Translations under genes and position numbers: made by a program | In this document: piece by piece, positions 24,140 through 39,600 of the stretch | Layout of the letters: every line of letters begins with the position of its first letter | How positions within the stretch are numbered: position 1 is the stretch's first letter | The notes under the pieces: model-generated | Database searches by the model: none | The model's input: the letters and a program-made list of their open reading frames with translations, nothing else | Told to the model about the DNA's origin: nothing | Assembly: GCA_029783825.1 (NCBI GenBank) | Contig: JAREIK010000691.1 | Span: forward strand, 203,933 to 267,932 | DNA length: 64,000 bases | Direction of reading: 5' to 3' | Source of the DNA: Sapria himalayana | Lineage: Eukaryota > Streptophyta > Magnoliopsida > Malpighiales > Rafflesiaceae

Positions 24140-25393
24140 AAATAAATGTTATGTTCTCATTTTTGGTTCTGGGAGATGATTTATCTGGACATGCTTCTCT
24201 ATGGCGTCGTTTTTCATTTCTCTTAGGGATGGAAATCTCTTTGCTTATTTATATCTTTCTTCCTCAGGGTTGTTGTATTCTTACACGTTATCTCAATGAA
24301 TAGATTATTATGCGGTGCACGACATGTCTTCGCCACCCTTTATTGTTAAATTAGTATATATGTTACCAAAATGCATAATGCTTAAAGGCTACCCATGTTA
24401 TACTGATATTTTTTATAGATTGGCACGACAGGATAAAAAGATGAAAATGAGTTAAAATTGTGATCGAAAGATAGAAATTGTAGTTCAAATAATCTTGTCA
24501 TCAGTTTCTACACGGATTTGATTTACAAACTGTGGAAAGTGGAGTTGTACATGGCTTATGAATCATATATTCAGCATTGTGTTTTGTGTTGCTATTTTGT
24601 GAAGTTTAATTAGTTATGTTTCCATCATTCTATGCAGATTTTGTGATATTGGTGCTGGTTTTGTTGGTGATTTTGCCTTAGTTGAGTTATCTGCTCTCTA
24701 TTTTCAGGCTACTATTCTGCCAAAGAGTAATAATGATTTCGTTTCCATTTCCCATTTTCAGGCTCAGTCTCCAATTCATTTTGCAAGGTCCAATTTGCTA
24801 ATTACAAGAGATAAAGAGTGGGTAATTTTTGTTGTTGGCATTGAGTAGGTCTTTATCCATTCTTTTTTTTATCTCTTTTCATTTTTATACATGTTATTCT
24901 ATTTGTTCTATTGTCCTCTGTTTATCAGATAGTGACAAAATGAAAAAAAAATGAGGTTATATTTCATAAAAATGTGTGCTCTATCGTTATGCCATTTCAA
25001 AATCAATTAGCCTAAGGACCTAGAGACATTTAATGTCATATTTATAAAATGACTTTTATCATAGTTTACTTTAATTTAAAGTATAATTAAATGATATTTT
25101 TTTGTTTTAATAATTTTTTTTCTATGAAGCAAACATACTGTGAGAAATAATTTCTCATTTTTAAATATTATTTTAATAATTTTGCCTATGTTAACAAATT
25201 CAACAATAATACAAAAGATAATGCTCATCTCTTCTATCTTATATCTGACATGCATTTAAATATTTTATTAAATTGATTTTTGAATTTTCTTTTAACAGAT
25301 AAATAAGAGGTTGCACAACGAATAACATTGGACTATTGATAATTTCATCCATTTGAAGTGTGATAGCTATTGGAATTAATCTTTTCTTTAAAA

Positions 25394-25591
25394 ATGGATC
25401 GTTCATGGATCTCAAAGGATAGAAGATCAAATGAATATGAAGATGGAGTTGAATGCTTTGTTGCATTTGCATTACAAAATTCTAGTAATAATACCTCCAT
25501 TAAATGTCAATGCTTACAATGTGGTAATATGATTTTAAATACTCCTCAAATGATTCGAGACCATTTGCTTTTCTTTGGAATTGACCCATGA
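25394..25591 (+). pseudogene. CACTA transposase-associated domain remnant
   Basis: The frame starts MDRSWISKDRRSNEYEDGVE and continues with C.CLQCGN, TPQMIRDHL and FFGIDP before a stop, 65 codons in all. MDRSW(M/I)...EYEDGV..F..FA....N...I.CPC..CGN....TP..I..HL...GI is the zinc-binding transposase-associated domain found at the N-terminus of plant En/Spm TNP2-type transposases, recognised from memory of the family. The paired cysteines remain. The frame ends at the point where the domain normally continues (Y..W..HGE), and no DDE transposase domain follows before the element's right end. It is thus a truncated relic. The ATG at 25394 is preferred over the upstream 25370 because it begins the conserved MDRSW. 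Confidence 0.85.
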
Positions 25592-26659
25592 ACTATTGTG
25601 ATAATAAAGGTATTTTTTTAATGAGATCAGAATTATTACTTCTCACTTTCAATTACATATTCAAAACTTGAATATGTAATTACAATTTTTATGTTTTCAT
25701 ACTATCTTTTGTTTATGCTGTCAACCATAGATTTTTTTTGTAGATTGACAATGGAAAAAATTGTGATATCAACATTTGGCTTCAATACTTTACCACAATA
25801 GGGTAAATTACCTTTTCACCCTTAAAAAACACAATTATTATTTCAAGGCACAATTTTTTTTATGTAGCCAATATTTTATTAATATATCTAGAACTATAAG
25901 TTTATTGGATTACTATATTTGTGTAATCAAATAGAACTTGAAATTACATTACATAGCATCTCATCAAGTTTTTTTGATGTGTTGGGAAGATGGAAAGTAA
26001 TTTAACTTTTCATTTTATTATATTTAATTGGTTTTTGTAGTGTTTTTTCAAGTTGTTTGTGAGATCTTTAAACTCACAACACACCTAAAGGTTTTAAATC
26101 AATTATTATTGTTTTCTAATAAAAAAAATTTTATCTACTTTTATGCCATAATTGATACATCTCATGCTTTATATTTTATCAATTACTACTAACTTTGTTT
26201 TTTTTGTTGTTAAATTTTTTTAATCGTATATGTCAATTGTTATATAAATTATTTTTATGATATGTTGTTATCATTCCTATTTTTTTTCCAATGCTCTTTA
26301 ATATATTTTTTTGTGCAAGTGTAAGTATTTATTGTTCATCTTTTTGTATGCAGGTTACATTATTTGGAAATTAACTCTCAACTTTGTTTTGCTACCAGGA
26401 ACCAATTTTAGAGTTAAGGAAAACAAGGGTTGCATATATCAGAAATTTTGAATTGAATTTAAGAAATGAATGTTGAAATTGTGTAATATATATTTTTTTT
26501 GATTTGTATGAAGTCCGAGTTCCCCTTTGTACTGGAAAACTATATTCTTGGAATGGATTATAAAGAATATTGTTCTTATATGCATGTAGTATTACAATAA
26601 CAGGTGAAAATATATTTACAATAATTATTGAATTTAAATTTATTTAAATCATAATCATC

Positions 26660-26870
26660 CTTGACGCTTTTACTAAGTGTCAAAGTTAATAAAAATGACA
26701 CTTTATTTTAGCGTCAAGTTATTATTCAACCACACTGCAAAAAAAACGTCATTATATGTATAGACTTTTTATGTCACGCTAGCAGATGATGCTATCGATA
26801 AGCAACATTATATATATATATATATAATGACGCTTTTTAAGCATTTTTGATTATTGTTTTTGTAGTAGTG
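26660..26870 (-). repeat. Right subterminal repeats of CACTA C
   Basis: The block has TTGACGCTTTTACTAAGTGT, AATGACACTTTATTTTAGCG, AACGTCATTATATG and AATGACGCTTTTTAAGC in mixed orientation, then the terminus TTTTTGTAGTAGTG. An internal TA run lies near 26810. Confidence 0.75.
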
Positions 26871-27510
26871 TGGATAGATTGATAGACAGATTCATAGACA
26901 AATACATGATAGACATATAGAAACAAAGATATATTAATAGATACATAGATAGATAGATAGAAAGATAGAAAAATACATGGATAGAAAGATACATAGATAG
27001 AAAGATAATTAGATTGATTGATTGATATACATGTTGATAGATAGAGATATCTATAGATAGAAAGATAGAAAGATAGAAAGATAGATAAATAAATAGATAG
27101 ACAAATATATAGATAAACTGATAGATATAAAAATCAGTAGATAGATAGATAAACAGATCGATGGATATATAGATAGAATGATTGATTGATGATAGATTCA
27201 TAAATAGATTGATAGTCAGATTAATAAATTGATAGATACAAAGATATATAAATAGATAAAAAGATAAAAAGATAGACACATAATTAGACAAATAGAATGA
27301 TAGATTGATAGATAGATTGATAGATGGATAGTTTGATAAAAAGATAAATAGATAGACAATGATAGATACATAAATAGATAGATAGACAGATAAATATATA
27401 GAAAGATAGATAGATAAATAGATGGTTAGTTAGATAGATAGAGTAAAGATAGATAGATAGACATATTGATAGACACACATATTGATTAATTGATTAATTA
27501 ATTGATACTT

Positions 27511-27552
<42 letters not shown>

Positions 27553-28051
27553 TTATTTATATTTATAGATTTTAAGATAGATACATATATATATAGATTA
27601 ATAAATAAATAGATAGATAGGTAGATAGATTGGTAGACATATAGATAGATAGATAGATTAACAGGTAGATTGATAGACATATTGATAAAGTTGATTAATA
27701 TATCTTTAGACAGATAGATACCCAAATAAATAGATAGATAGATTGGCAAATTGATAGACAAATAGATATAAAAATAGATATATAGAAAGATATACAAATA
27801 GATAGATATATAGACAGATTGATCAACAGATAGATATATAGATAAAGAGATAGACACACATATATATATACCTATAGATAGATAAATAGATTTCCAGATA
27901 GACAAATATCTAGATAAATAGATTTATAGATAGATAAATAGATAGAAAGACATACAGAAAGATAGATAGATGGATATATATATAGATAGACATATATATA
28001 GACAGATAGATAGGAAGAATGAGAGTTAGATAGATAGATATTTTAAAAAAT

Positions 28052-28100
<49 letters not shown>

Positions 28101-28701
28101 AATTGATAGACATATAGTTAGACAAATAGATATAAGGATAGATAGACATATAGATAGATAGACAGATACATTGATCGATATATAGATAGACAGACTGACG
28201 GATAGCAAGACAAATAGATAGACAGACTGATGGATAGCAAGACAAATAGATAGACAGATAGATATATAGATAAATAGATAGACAGATAGACAAATAGACA
28301 AATAAATAGACTAACAAATAGAAAAATAGATAGATAGTTAGAAAGACATATAGTCAGTTAGGGAGTTTGACAGAAACGAAAACAGTCGGGCAGGCATTTT
28401 AACAAATTGAAAAATAGACAGATTGACTGAATGATTGACAAACTTATAGATAGACAAATAGTCAGGCAACCAATTTAATAGATAGACAAATAGATAGACA
28501 GACTGAATGGCTGACAAACTTATAGATAGACAAACAGATAAACACATAACAGATAGGCAGATATATAGATAGTTTGATAGAGATATTAATAGATAGATTT
28601 TTAGATAGATAGATTGACATATTGCTATATAGATTTATAGACTATTAGATAGACTAATAATTAAACATATAGATAGACAGATAGATAGATAGAAAATATA
28701 T

Positions 28702-28734
<33 letters not shown>

Positions 28735-31700
28735 CAGATAAATAGATATAAGGATAGATAGATAACCAAATAACAAATTGATAATGAAATAGATAGATAG
28801 AAAGATAGATAGACAAATAGCTACATATAATGATTGACAATATGATATAAAGATTGATAGATAAATTAATAGATAAATTAATAAATAAATTAATAAAAAG
28901 ATTTATAGACATATTGATAGACGGATAGATATATTGTTAGATAGATAGATATTTAAATAGATAGACAATGATAGATAGATATATAGATAGATAAATAGAT
29001 AAATAAATATATAAAAAAATAGATAGATAGAAATAGTGATAGATAGATAGATAGATTATTAGACAGATACATAGATAGAGATTTAAAGATATATAGATAG
29101 TAATATATATAGATAGATAGATTAATAGATAGATAGATTGATATATTGATTGATAGATAGATATTAAAATAGATAGACTTTTAAATAGATAGAGAGATAG
29201 ACAGATTAATAGAGAGATTGATAGACTAATTGATAGATAGATAGATAGACTGACAAATAGAAAAATAGATAAACAAATAGATAGATAGATAGATAGATAT
29301 ATATATAGAAAGAAAGAAAGATTGATTGATTGATTGACATATATATGATAGATTAATAGACAAGAACATAGATAGATAGATAGATAGACATATAGATACA
29401 CAGATAAATAGACAGATAAGAAGATAGATAAATAGACAGATAGATAGATAGATAACTAGATAGATAGATATACAGATCGATAGATATATCGTTAGATATA
29501 TAGATAGATATAATGATAGATTTATAGATTGATAGACAAATAGATACATACACAGATAGTTATATTGATAGATAGATAGATAGACAAATAAAATGATTGA
29601 TTTTTAGATAGAAACATTGACAAATTGATAGATAGATAAATAGATAGATAGATACAAAGATAGATAAACAAATATATAGCCACATTATTAGAGAGATAGA
29701 GAGACAGATAGAAAGAACGATATATTGATTGATTGATAATGTTGTTAAATAGATAGATATATAGATACATAAATAGATAGATAGATTTTTAAATAGATAG
29801 GCAGATAGAGTAATAGATGGATAGATAGATAGAAAACTAATTGATATATAAATAGTTAGATATACAAAAAAGTAAACAGATAGATAAATTGAAAGATAAA
29901 TATATAGACAAATAGTTAGATAGAAAAATAGACAAATAGATATACATAAAAAGATACAGATATATTTATATATTTAGAAAGATTGAAAGATAAACATATA
30001 GATAGTATATTGATAGATAGACATAGACACGGACAAATAAATAGGTTGATAAAAGGAAAAAAGATAGACTGATAGATAAAAGATAGATTGACACACATAG
30101 ATAAACAGATAGATGGATAGATATATAAACAGAGATATATATATATATATGTATGTAAATATATAGACATATTGCTAGATTGATTGGTTGATTGATAGAT
30201 AGAAAGATACATAGAAATATAGATAGATAGATAGATAGATAGATCGTTAGATAGAAAAAAAAGACAGATAAATAGATAGATAGACATAATGATAAAAAAT
30301 AGACAGACAAATAGATACATAGATAAAAGATAGACAAATAGATACAAAGATAGATAGACAGATAGATAGGTAGATAGATAGATTGTTAGATTGATAAATA
30401 CATAAATAAATAGATAGTTAGATAGATGGCAGACAAATTGATAGATAGATACATAAATAGATAGAGAGATAGATAGATATATAGATACACAGATAGATAT
30501 ATAGGTATATAAATTATTAGATAGATAGATAGATAAATAGATAAATAGATAGATGATATATAAATAGATAGATATAGATAGATAGATATATATATATACA
30601 AATTGATATACAGATAGATATACATATAGATAATAGAAAGATAGATAGAAAATTGATAGATATATAGGCAAATATATATATAGATAGATAGACAGACAGA
30701 AATATAGATAAAATAGATAGATAGATAGATAGACAATTATATAGATAGATAGATAGATTGATTGATATATAGATACAAAGATAGAAAATAAAATAGACAA
30801 ACATAAAGATAGACATATGGATAGAGAGACAGACAAAAAGATAGATAGATAAGAAAATAGATAGATTGTTAGAAAGTCTAATATACACATATAAAGATAG
30901 AATAATAGATAGTTAGATAGATAGTTAGATAGAGAGATTGATAGACAAATTGATAGATAGATAAATACCCTGATTGCTAGACACATTGATAGATTGATTG
31001 ATAGAAAGATTGATTGACAGGTAGAAAGATAGATTTATAAATAGATAGATTTATAGATAAATAGATAAATAAATATAAAGATAGAAGACAGAAAGATAGA
31101 TCGATAGATTATTTGGTAGATATATAGACATATAGATAGATAGATAGACAATTAGATAGGTAGATTGATTTATTTATTTATAGATAGATAGATATATATA
31201 TTTATAGAAAGATAATTAAAAAAATAGATAGATAGTATATAGATAGATAGATCGACAAATTATTAGACAGATAGATAGACAAATAGATAGATAGAAAGAT
31301 AGTAAGATAGATAGATATAAAGAGACAAAAAGATAGACAAAGTGAGATATAGATAGATAGACAGATAGATCTTATATATAGATAGATAAATAGATAGATA
31401 GACAAATAGATAGATATATAAATAGATAGATATATATATATACACACACACAGATAGACAAATAATTAGATAGGCAAAAATAAAGACAAACAAATATATA
31501 GACAGATAGAAAGATAGGTACGCAGACAGATAGATAGAAAGGCAAATATATAGATAGAAAGATAGACTAAAAGATAGATAATTTGATAGATAAATAAAGA
31601 GATAGACAAATAGACAGATAGATAAATAGATAAATAATGAAATTGATAGAGAGATAAATATATAGATTGATAGATCAATTAATAGATAGATTGATAGACA

Positions 31701-33236
31701 TATCAATTAACAGCTAGATAGACAAATTTATACACATATAGATAAATAAATACATAGATAGTAGATAGACAGATAGATCGACAGATTATTAGATAGATAT
31801 ATATATATATATACATAGATAAATATTTAGATAGAAATATAAAGATAGATAGACAGATAGATAGACAAATTCATAGAAAAAAAAGATAGGTAGATAGCTA
31901 TTCATATAGAAATAAAGATTGAATCGTAGATTGATAGATAGATATATATAGAAAGAAAGATAGGTAGACAAAAAGATATATAGATATTTAGATAGATTGA
32001 TCGACAAATAAATAAATTGATAGAACTTAGAAGATTAACATATAGATAGATAGACAGACAGACATACAAATAGATAGATATATATATATATATACATATA
32101 GATAGATAAATAGAAAGGTAGATAGATAGATAGAAAAGTAGATAGATAGAAGGATAGATAAATAAATAGATAAATAGGTAGATAACATATAAATAGATAG
32201 ATAAAGAGAAATATTGATCGATAGATAGATGGATAGATAAATAGATAGATTGATAAATAGATAGACAAATATATAGATAGATAGATAGATATATAGATAG
32301 ATAAATTTATAGACATATAAATAAATTGAGAAAAATACATATAGAGAGATAGAAAAACATATAGATAATTAGATAGCTAGCTAGATAGATAGATAAATAA
32401 TTTAATAGTTAGGTAGAGATATAGATAGATAGATTGACATATAAATCGTTTGATAAACATACAAATAGACAAATCGATATATAGATACATTGATTGATCG
32501 ACATAAAGATAAATAGATAGATAGACAGACATATAGACACATAGATAGATAGATAGATAAATAGATAGAATACAAACAAATAAAACGATAGATAGACAAA
32601 TAGATTGATAGACAAATAGACAAACAGATAGATTTATAGATAGATAGATAAAAATGTAGATAGATATATATATAGATAGACTTTTAGAAAGATAAATAGA
32701 CACACATATAGGTAGATAGATAGTTAAATAGATAGATAGTTAGTTAGATAAATAGAGAGAGATTGATAGATAGATAGATACATGAAAGATAGTTTGATAA
32801 ATAGATTGACAGATAGATGGGTAGATTTATAGTTAGGTTGATATACATATAGTTAAATAACTAAATAAATAATTAGATAGATAGATGTACAAATAAAGGG
32901 ATAGATAGATATATAGATAGCTAGATTGATTGATTTATAGGAAAATATTTAGATAGATAGTTAGACAGACATACAGATAGATAGATATTTTCACAGAATA
33001 ATAGACACATAGATATACAAATCAATAGGTAGATAGATAGTGAGATAGATAGATAGACATATAGATAGGTAGATTAATAGATAGATAGATTCACACATAG
33101 TTTGATTGATTGATATAATGATTTATAGATAGATTGATAGAAAGAAAGATAGACAAATAGATTGATTGATTGATAGAAAGAAAGGTATATAGATAAATAG
33201 ACAAATAAATAGATAGATATAAAGGTATATTGACAG

Positions 33237-33267
<31 letters not shown>

Positions 33268-34306
33268 AAAAGATTTTTAGTCAGAGGGGTTGATAAATAG
33301 ATAAATAGATAAATAGATATATTGATTGAAAGATATACAGATAGATAGATAGATAGATAGATAGGTAGATAGATAGGTAGATAGATCGAAAGATAGATAG
33401 ATATATAAGATATATCGATAGTTGACAAATAGATAGATAGATAGATAGATAGAGGAATAGATAAATATATAGATAAACAAATAAATAGACTTATATATAG
33501 ATAGATTGATTGATTGATTGATACACAGATAGATAGATAGATAGACATACATATAGATAGAATGATAGATTGGTAGACATATTGAAAGAAAGATAGATTG
33601 ATAGACAAATAGATAGATTGATTGATAGATAAATAGTCACATAGCTAGATAGATAGATAGATAGCTAGATAGATAGAAAGATAGATACATAGATAAATAC
33701 ATAAATAAATAGATAGATAGATAGAAAGACATATAAATAGATAAATAGTCATATAGATAGATAGACTGCAATAATGACAGAGATAGACTAATAGATAGAT
33801 AGATTATAAGGATACAGATAGACTAATAGATTCATGGATAGATAGAATGATTGATTGATATACGGATCGATAGACAAATAGATGCATAGATATATAGATA
33901 GATAGATAAACAAATTGATAATTTGATTAATAACAAGAATGATAGATAGATCGATAAAAAGTTTCATAAATAGATTAAGAGACAGATTGATAGGCAGATT
34001 GATATATAGATTGATTCACATATTGATAGATATATTTATAGATATATAGATTGATAAAATTATAGATAGAAAGATAGATATATATATATAGATAGACTGA
34101 AAGATAATTGATATATAGTAAGATTAATAGTCAAATAGATAAATAAATATATAGAGAGATAGTTATATAGATAGATAGATAGAATTATAATAGAAATACA
34201 GATTGATAGATAGTAAAATAGATATACAAAATGATAATAGATATATGAAATGATATATACTAAAATAGATAGATAGATAGATAGACAGATATATAGATAG
34301 ATAGAT

Positions 34307-34359
<53 letters not shown>

Positions 34360-36397
34360 AAGATAGATGAATAGATAAATATACATATACATACAAATAA
34401 ATAGATAAATATACATATATGTACAGATAAATAGATAGATAGATAGATAGATAGACAAACATATAGATAGAGTTATGGAGAGACACATAGACAAATAGAT
34501 AAAAAAATAGATTGGAAGATAGATTGATAGACAGAAAGATAGACATTAAAATAGATAAATAAATAGACAGATGAATAGACAAGTAGAAAAATAGATAGAT
34601 AGAGAGAGATAGATAGATATATAAACATGTAGATATATTTTTAGATATACCTAGAAATAGATCGACATATAGACATACAAACAGATAGAAACCTAGATAG
34701 AAAGATAGATAGACAGATATATAAAAAGATGGATATTCAAATTGCTAGTCAAATTGATAGATATATTGATAGACACACAAATATACTAATTTAAAGACAA
34801 AAAAATCGAAAAATGAATAGAAAGTATGATTGAAAGATAGGTAGGCAGATAAATAAGTATATAGAAAGATAGATAGACAAAATAGACAGGCAGATAGACA
34901 AACACATAGATAGATATTTTAACATAGAGATAAACAAATTGAAAAATAGACAGACAGAAAGATAGATAGATATATAGATAGACAGACAAGTAGATATAAA
35001 GATAGATAGAAAAAATGACAGATAGACAGATAGATAGACAAATAGATAGATAGATATTTAGATATATAAATAGATAGAAAGAGAGATAGATAGAAAGATA
35101 GATATATTTTTAGATTGACAAATAGATAGATAGACAATTAGATAGACAGACATATAATTAGACAATAAGAAATATAGATAGACGGACGGACATATAAATA
35201 GATAGATAGACAAATAGATGTCATATAGATAGACATGCATATAGATAGATTGATAGACATATTTTTAGACATATTTAAAAATAGATAAATATACAGATTG
35301 ATAGAAATATAGATAGAAAGATAGATATATAGATAGATATATATATATATATATATATATAGATTGATAGACATATCGATAAATATATAGAAAGATGATA
35401 GATAATTTGATAGAAAGATTGAAAGAAAGATAGATATAATGATTGATAGAATAATTGAAAGATTGATAGAGTGATAGATTGATAGAAAGATAGATAGACA
35501 GAAAGACAAATAGATAAATAGACAGATAGTTAGATAGATAGATAAATAGACACATAAACAAATAAATAGACTTACATATAGGCAGATAGATATACAGATA
35601 GCTAGATAGATAGATAGGCAGATATTTGGAAAGATTGACAGATAGATAGACAAACTGATAGATAGATAGATTAAAAGATCGACAGATAGATAGATAGGTA
35701 AACATGTAGATCGATAAATTGATAAATAAATAGATAGACAGATTTAAAATTTGTTATTTACACAAATAGATAGGCATCTTAATAGAAAGAAAGATACATA
35801 AAAATATAGATAGATTGACAATCTATTAGGTAATAAATAGATACATAGATACACAGATAGAAAGATAAAAAGATTTACACATATATAAACTGAAAGATAG
35901 ACAGATAGATAGTCAAATAGATACATAAACAGATAGATAAGATGTATAATTAGGCATATAAACATATATATAGATAGACAAATAGTTAGATAGGTAGATA
36001 CATAGAATGATAGTAGACAGATATATATATAGATAGAAAGACATATTGACATATAGATAAATAGATCGATTGATAGATAAACACATATAAATATAGACAA
36101 ATAGAAAGTTATATAGATACATATTTATACATATTGCCATATAGATATATAAAAAGATAGAAAAATAAACTGATAGAAAGATAGAAAGATAAAAAGATAG
36201 ATAGATAGATATACAATTAGACAAATAGATAGATAGACAAATATATAGATAGATAGATAGACACATAGACTAATAGACTGGTAGACTAAAAGATAGATAG
36301 AAACATAGAGTGATGGACTAAAAGATAGATAAAGAGATTAATAGTAGGTAGATAGATAAATAGATAGATAGATAAATAGATAAATAGAAAGATAAAC

Positions 36398-36428
<31 letters not shown>

Positions 36429-37070
36429 GAGTTTGATTAATATATAGATAGGAAAAATAGATAAATAAACAGATAAATAGATTTAAAAATAGATAGATAG
36501 ACAGACAGATAGATAGATAGATGGACTATAGATTGATTTAATAAATAGATAAATAGTTAAACAGATTAAAAATAGTTAGCCAAATAGATAAAAAGATAGA
36601 TACCTAGATAGGTAGATAAACAGATAGACATATAGATAGATATATAGACAAATTGTAAGTTAAATAGTTAAATAGATAAATAGATAGATTTGTCGATAGA
36701 CTGATAGATAATAAAATAGATAGATGGGTAGAGAGATAGATTGAAAAATAGATATATAGAAAGACAGATAGATAAACAAATCGATAGATAGGTAGATTTG
36801 AAGATAATTATAAAAATAGATAGATAGACAAATAGAAAGATAGATATATACAAGTTAGACAGATAGCTAGATAGAAAAATAGACTGAAATTAAAATATAT
36901 AGATAGATAGATAGACAAATAAATAAATAAACAGATAGATAGATAGATAGACACACACACACATATATATATATATATAGACAGACAGATAGATACATAG
37001 ATAGATAAATAGATAAATATACTTAAAAAAAGATAGACCAATGAACAAATAGAAAGAAAGAAAGAAAGAA

Positions 37071-37130
<60 letters not shown>

Positions 37131-38714
37131 ATAGAGAGATAAATAGATTGATACATATAAAGATAAATAGATAGACTGATAAAAAGATAGTCAGATATTT
37201 AGATAGTTTATTTGACATATATATATATATATATATATTGATAGGTTGATAGATTTATAAATAAAAGATAGAGATTGACAGAAAGACAAATAGATAGATA
37301 GACAAATAGAGATATAAATAGATAGCCATATAGATAAATAGACACATATATAGAAAGACATATAGATAGATACATATATAGATAGATAGATAGCCAGATT
37401 GATAGACACATAAAGATATGGAAAGATTGATATATTGAGATATAAAAAGATGGACTATTAAAAAATTAATCAGATAGATAGATAGAAAAATTGATTGATA
37501 GACATATGGACAGATAGGCCTATAGACAGATAGAAAGATAACTAAAAAGATAGATAGACAAATCAAAAGCTATTCATATTGTGAGATAAACTGATAGACT
37601 AATAAATTAAATTATAGAAAGATAGTTATATAATTAGACAAATAGATAGATAGATTGGTAGACTAATAGATAAATATATATATATAGTTAGATAGTTAGA
37701 GAGAAACATAGATATATACAATGATAGATAGATAGACAGACAATTAGATAGATTGAAAGGTAGATAGAAAGACAAATACATAGATAGATAGATAGATATA
37801 TAGATAGATAAACTGATAGAGTATTAGATAGATATTCAGAAAGAAAGATACATATACAAATAGATAGATAGACAAATAGACACATATATAGATAGATAAA
37901 TAGATAGACACATAGATAGATGTTCAAATATATAGATAGATGAATATACAGATAAAAAATAGGCTAATTGACAAAGAGATAGATAGATAGATAGATAGAT
38001 AGACAATTTGATAGTTAGACATATAGAATGCATGATATATATATCAATAGATAGATAGAATATATATAGATAAATAGATAAAAATAAAGATAGATATACA
38101 CATAATGAGATAGATGGAAAGACATATAGATAGATATATACATAAATACATAAATACTTATACAACAAAGAAAATAGACAAATAGATAGATAGATAGTTA
38201 CCCAAATCATTTAGATAACTAGATAGATAGACAGATAAACAATTAGATGGATAGACTTAACGGTAGTAAGATATATAAATAGATAGATAAATTAAATGAT
38301 AGATAGAAAGATAGAAAGATAGTGAGATAGTTCGACCTATTAGATAAATAGAAAATATAAATAGTTTTATATTTACATAGAAAGATAGATAGACATATAA
38401 ACATTTAGATAAATAAACAAATAAGTAGATAGATATATAGATAGATAGACAAATTGACATATAGATTAAATATAAATAGATACATAAATAGAATAATAGA
38501 TAGGTAGACAAATAGACAAATTGACAAATTGAATGATAAATAGCCAGATAGACAGATGGATAGACAGATCTATAGAAAGAAAGATAGTTAGATAGTTACA
38601 TAGATAGATAGATAGACATATAGACATTCAGATAAATTAATAAATAATCATATAGATATATAGTTAGATAGGCAAAGAGACAGACTTTTAGATATATATA
38701 TATATATAAAGATA
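26871..38714. repeat. Degenerate (GATA)n array, part 1
   Basis: About 11.8 kb of GATA/TAGA with variants GACA, GATT, AATA and TATA. It begins at the first base after the right terminus of CACTA C. All long open frames on the minus strand here encode LSIY-type peptides and are artefacts of the repeat. Local higher-order duplications exist, for example the 30-odd bp unit with GGATAGCAAGACAAATAG at about 28198 and 28230, and a unit with GACAAACTTATAGATAGACA at about 28437 and 28513. Long TA runs occur near 28058-28095, 34311-34357 and 37073-37126. Confidence 0.97.
38690..38714. repeat. LINE target-site duplication, left copy
   Basis: A TA run followed by AAAGATA directly precedes the LINE. The same TA run plus AAAGATA follows its 3' end at 41381-41436. 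Because most of it is a TA run, the exact length of the duplication cannot be set; TATATAAAGATA is the informative part. Confidence 0.65.
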
Positions 38715-39027
38715 ATGGCTAACTTCTTATGGGGTAAAAAACAAGGCAGAAATAAACTACACTGGAAGGACTGGAAAAGTATCTGTTATCCGAAAGAGGA
38801 AGCAGGATTAGGTTTGATGAGCCTTCAGGACTTGGTAGCTGCCTATGACTGTAAAAGCTGGTAGAGACTTAAAGAAAGCGATAATCTTTGGGCTAAATAT
38901 GCGGGCAAGATATTTAGATAATAAGAATAAGACCATTAAGAAAGCTTCGAACAGCTGGAAGTCAATGGAAAAACAAAAAGAGATAGTAGACTCATACTCT
39001 ATACTAAAGAAGAGTGGCTGGAAATAG
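38715..39027 (+). pseudogene. Reverse transcriptase C-terminal remnant of the LINE
   Basis: The reading MANFLWGKKQGRNKLHWKDW continues into CYPKEEAGLGLMSLQDLVAA, then KSW-stop-RLKESDNLWAKY. FLWG....KIHW..W...C.PK.EGGLG...L...N.A...KW..R......LWA is the conserved tail of plant LINE reverse transcriptases, just before zf-RVT. Stops at 38862, 38931 and just before 39028 break the frame. The catalytic FADD region lies upstream of the truncation point and is missing. Confidence 0.85.
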
Positions 39028-39600
39028 ATGTTAACACCACAAGGAAATTTTTCCCTCAAGTCGGCAAAAGATTTGGTCAGAAAGAAAAAACCGGCTCAAA
39101 CTCTATTTAAATGGGTATGGCAAGAAAACATCCCGCAAAAAATGCGCTCCTTCACATGGAAGGCTTTAATGAATACTATACCGGTAGATAGAAATATACA
39201 AAAGAAAGGAATAAACATGGCATCAAGATGTGATTGTTGTTCACAAGCGGTTGAAACAACTGATCTTTTGCTTTCTAATGGATCCATCGCAGCAGAAATA
39301 TGGAGAGAGATGGAAGGGGAAAAAAGAATATGTAAAATAGATGATGGATTAATAGATAAAGTTAAAAAATGGGAAAAAGAACACACGAAAAGCCCCACCA
39401 GGAAATGGCTTAATCAGAAACTGCCACATCTAATTATTTGGTGCATATGGAAATCTAGAAACAAAAGAAAATTTGAAAATATAAGGATGAATTTAACAGA
39501 AATTATAAAAGATATTAGAAAGGAGATATGTAATATATCAATAATAAAACCGATAGTTATACAGGAAATGAAACAAGAAAAGAAGCTTGAGAAAGAATGA
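39028..39600 (+). pseudogene. LINE zf-RVT region, open frame of 190 codons
   Basis: The frame begins MLTPQGNFSLKSAKDLVRKK, matching the P.G.FSVKSAY start of the zf-RVT region, then W..NIPQKMRSFTWKAL....PV..N...KGI and RCDCC. The usual E...HLFL.C is degraded to ETTDLLLSNGS, so one zinc-ligand pair is probably lost. A tail with LPHLIIWCIWKSRNKRKFEN follows, which is the linker to RNase H in plant LINEs. This is the longest non-repeat frame in the window, but it is a surviving segment of ORF2, not a separate gene. Its start at 39028 merely follows the preceding stop. Confidence 0.85.

Larger units (their letters stand above)
23049..26870. mobile_element. Defective CACTA (En/Spm) transposon C
   Basis: The left end is CACTACTATAAAACAG and the right end, read on the minus strand, is CACTACTACAAAAACA: a terminal inverted repeat of about 14 bp with one mismatch, typical of CACTA elements. 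Subterminal repeats built on TGACGCTTT and AATGACACTTT occur in both orientations at 23070-23300 and 26660-26840. A transposase-associated domain remnant lies at 25394-25591. At 3.8 kb it lacks most of the coding region of an autonomous element. Flanking trinucleotides differ (TAA left, TGG right), so the target duplication is lost or one flank has been rearranged. The GATA array begins directly at its right end. Confidence 0.85.

Noticed and set aside
28000..28560. Regularly spaced repeats that might suggest a CRISPR array
   Set aside because: The sequence is eukaryotic, spacers are themselves GATA variants and there are no cas genes; these are higher-order units of the microsatellite.
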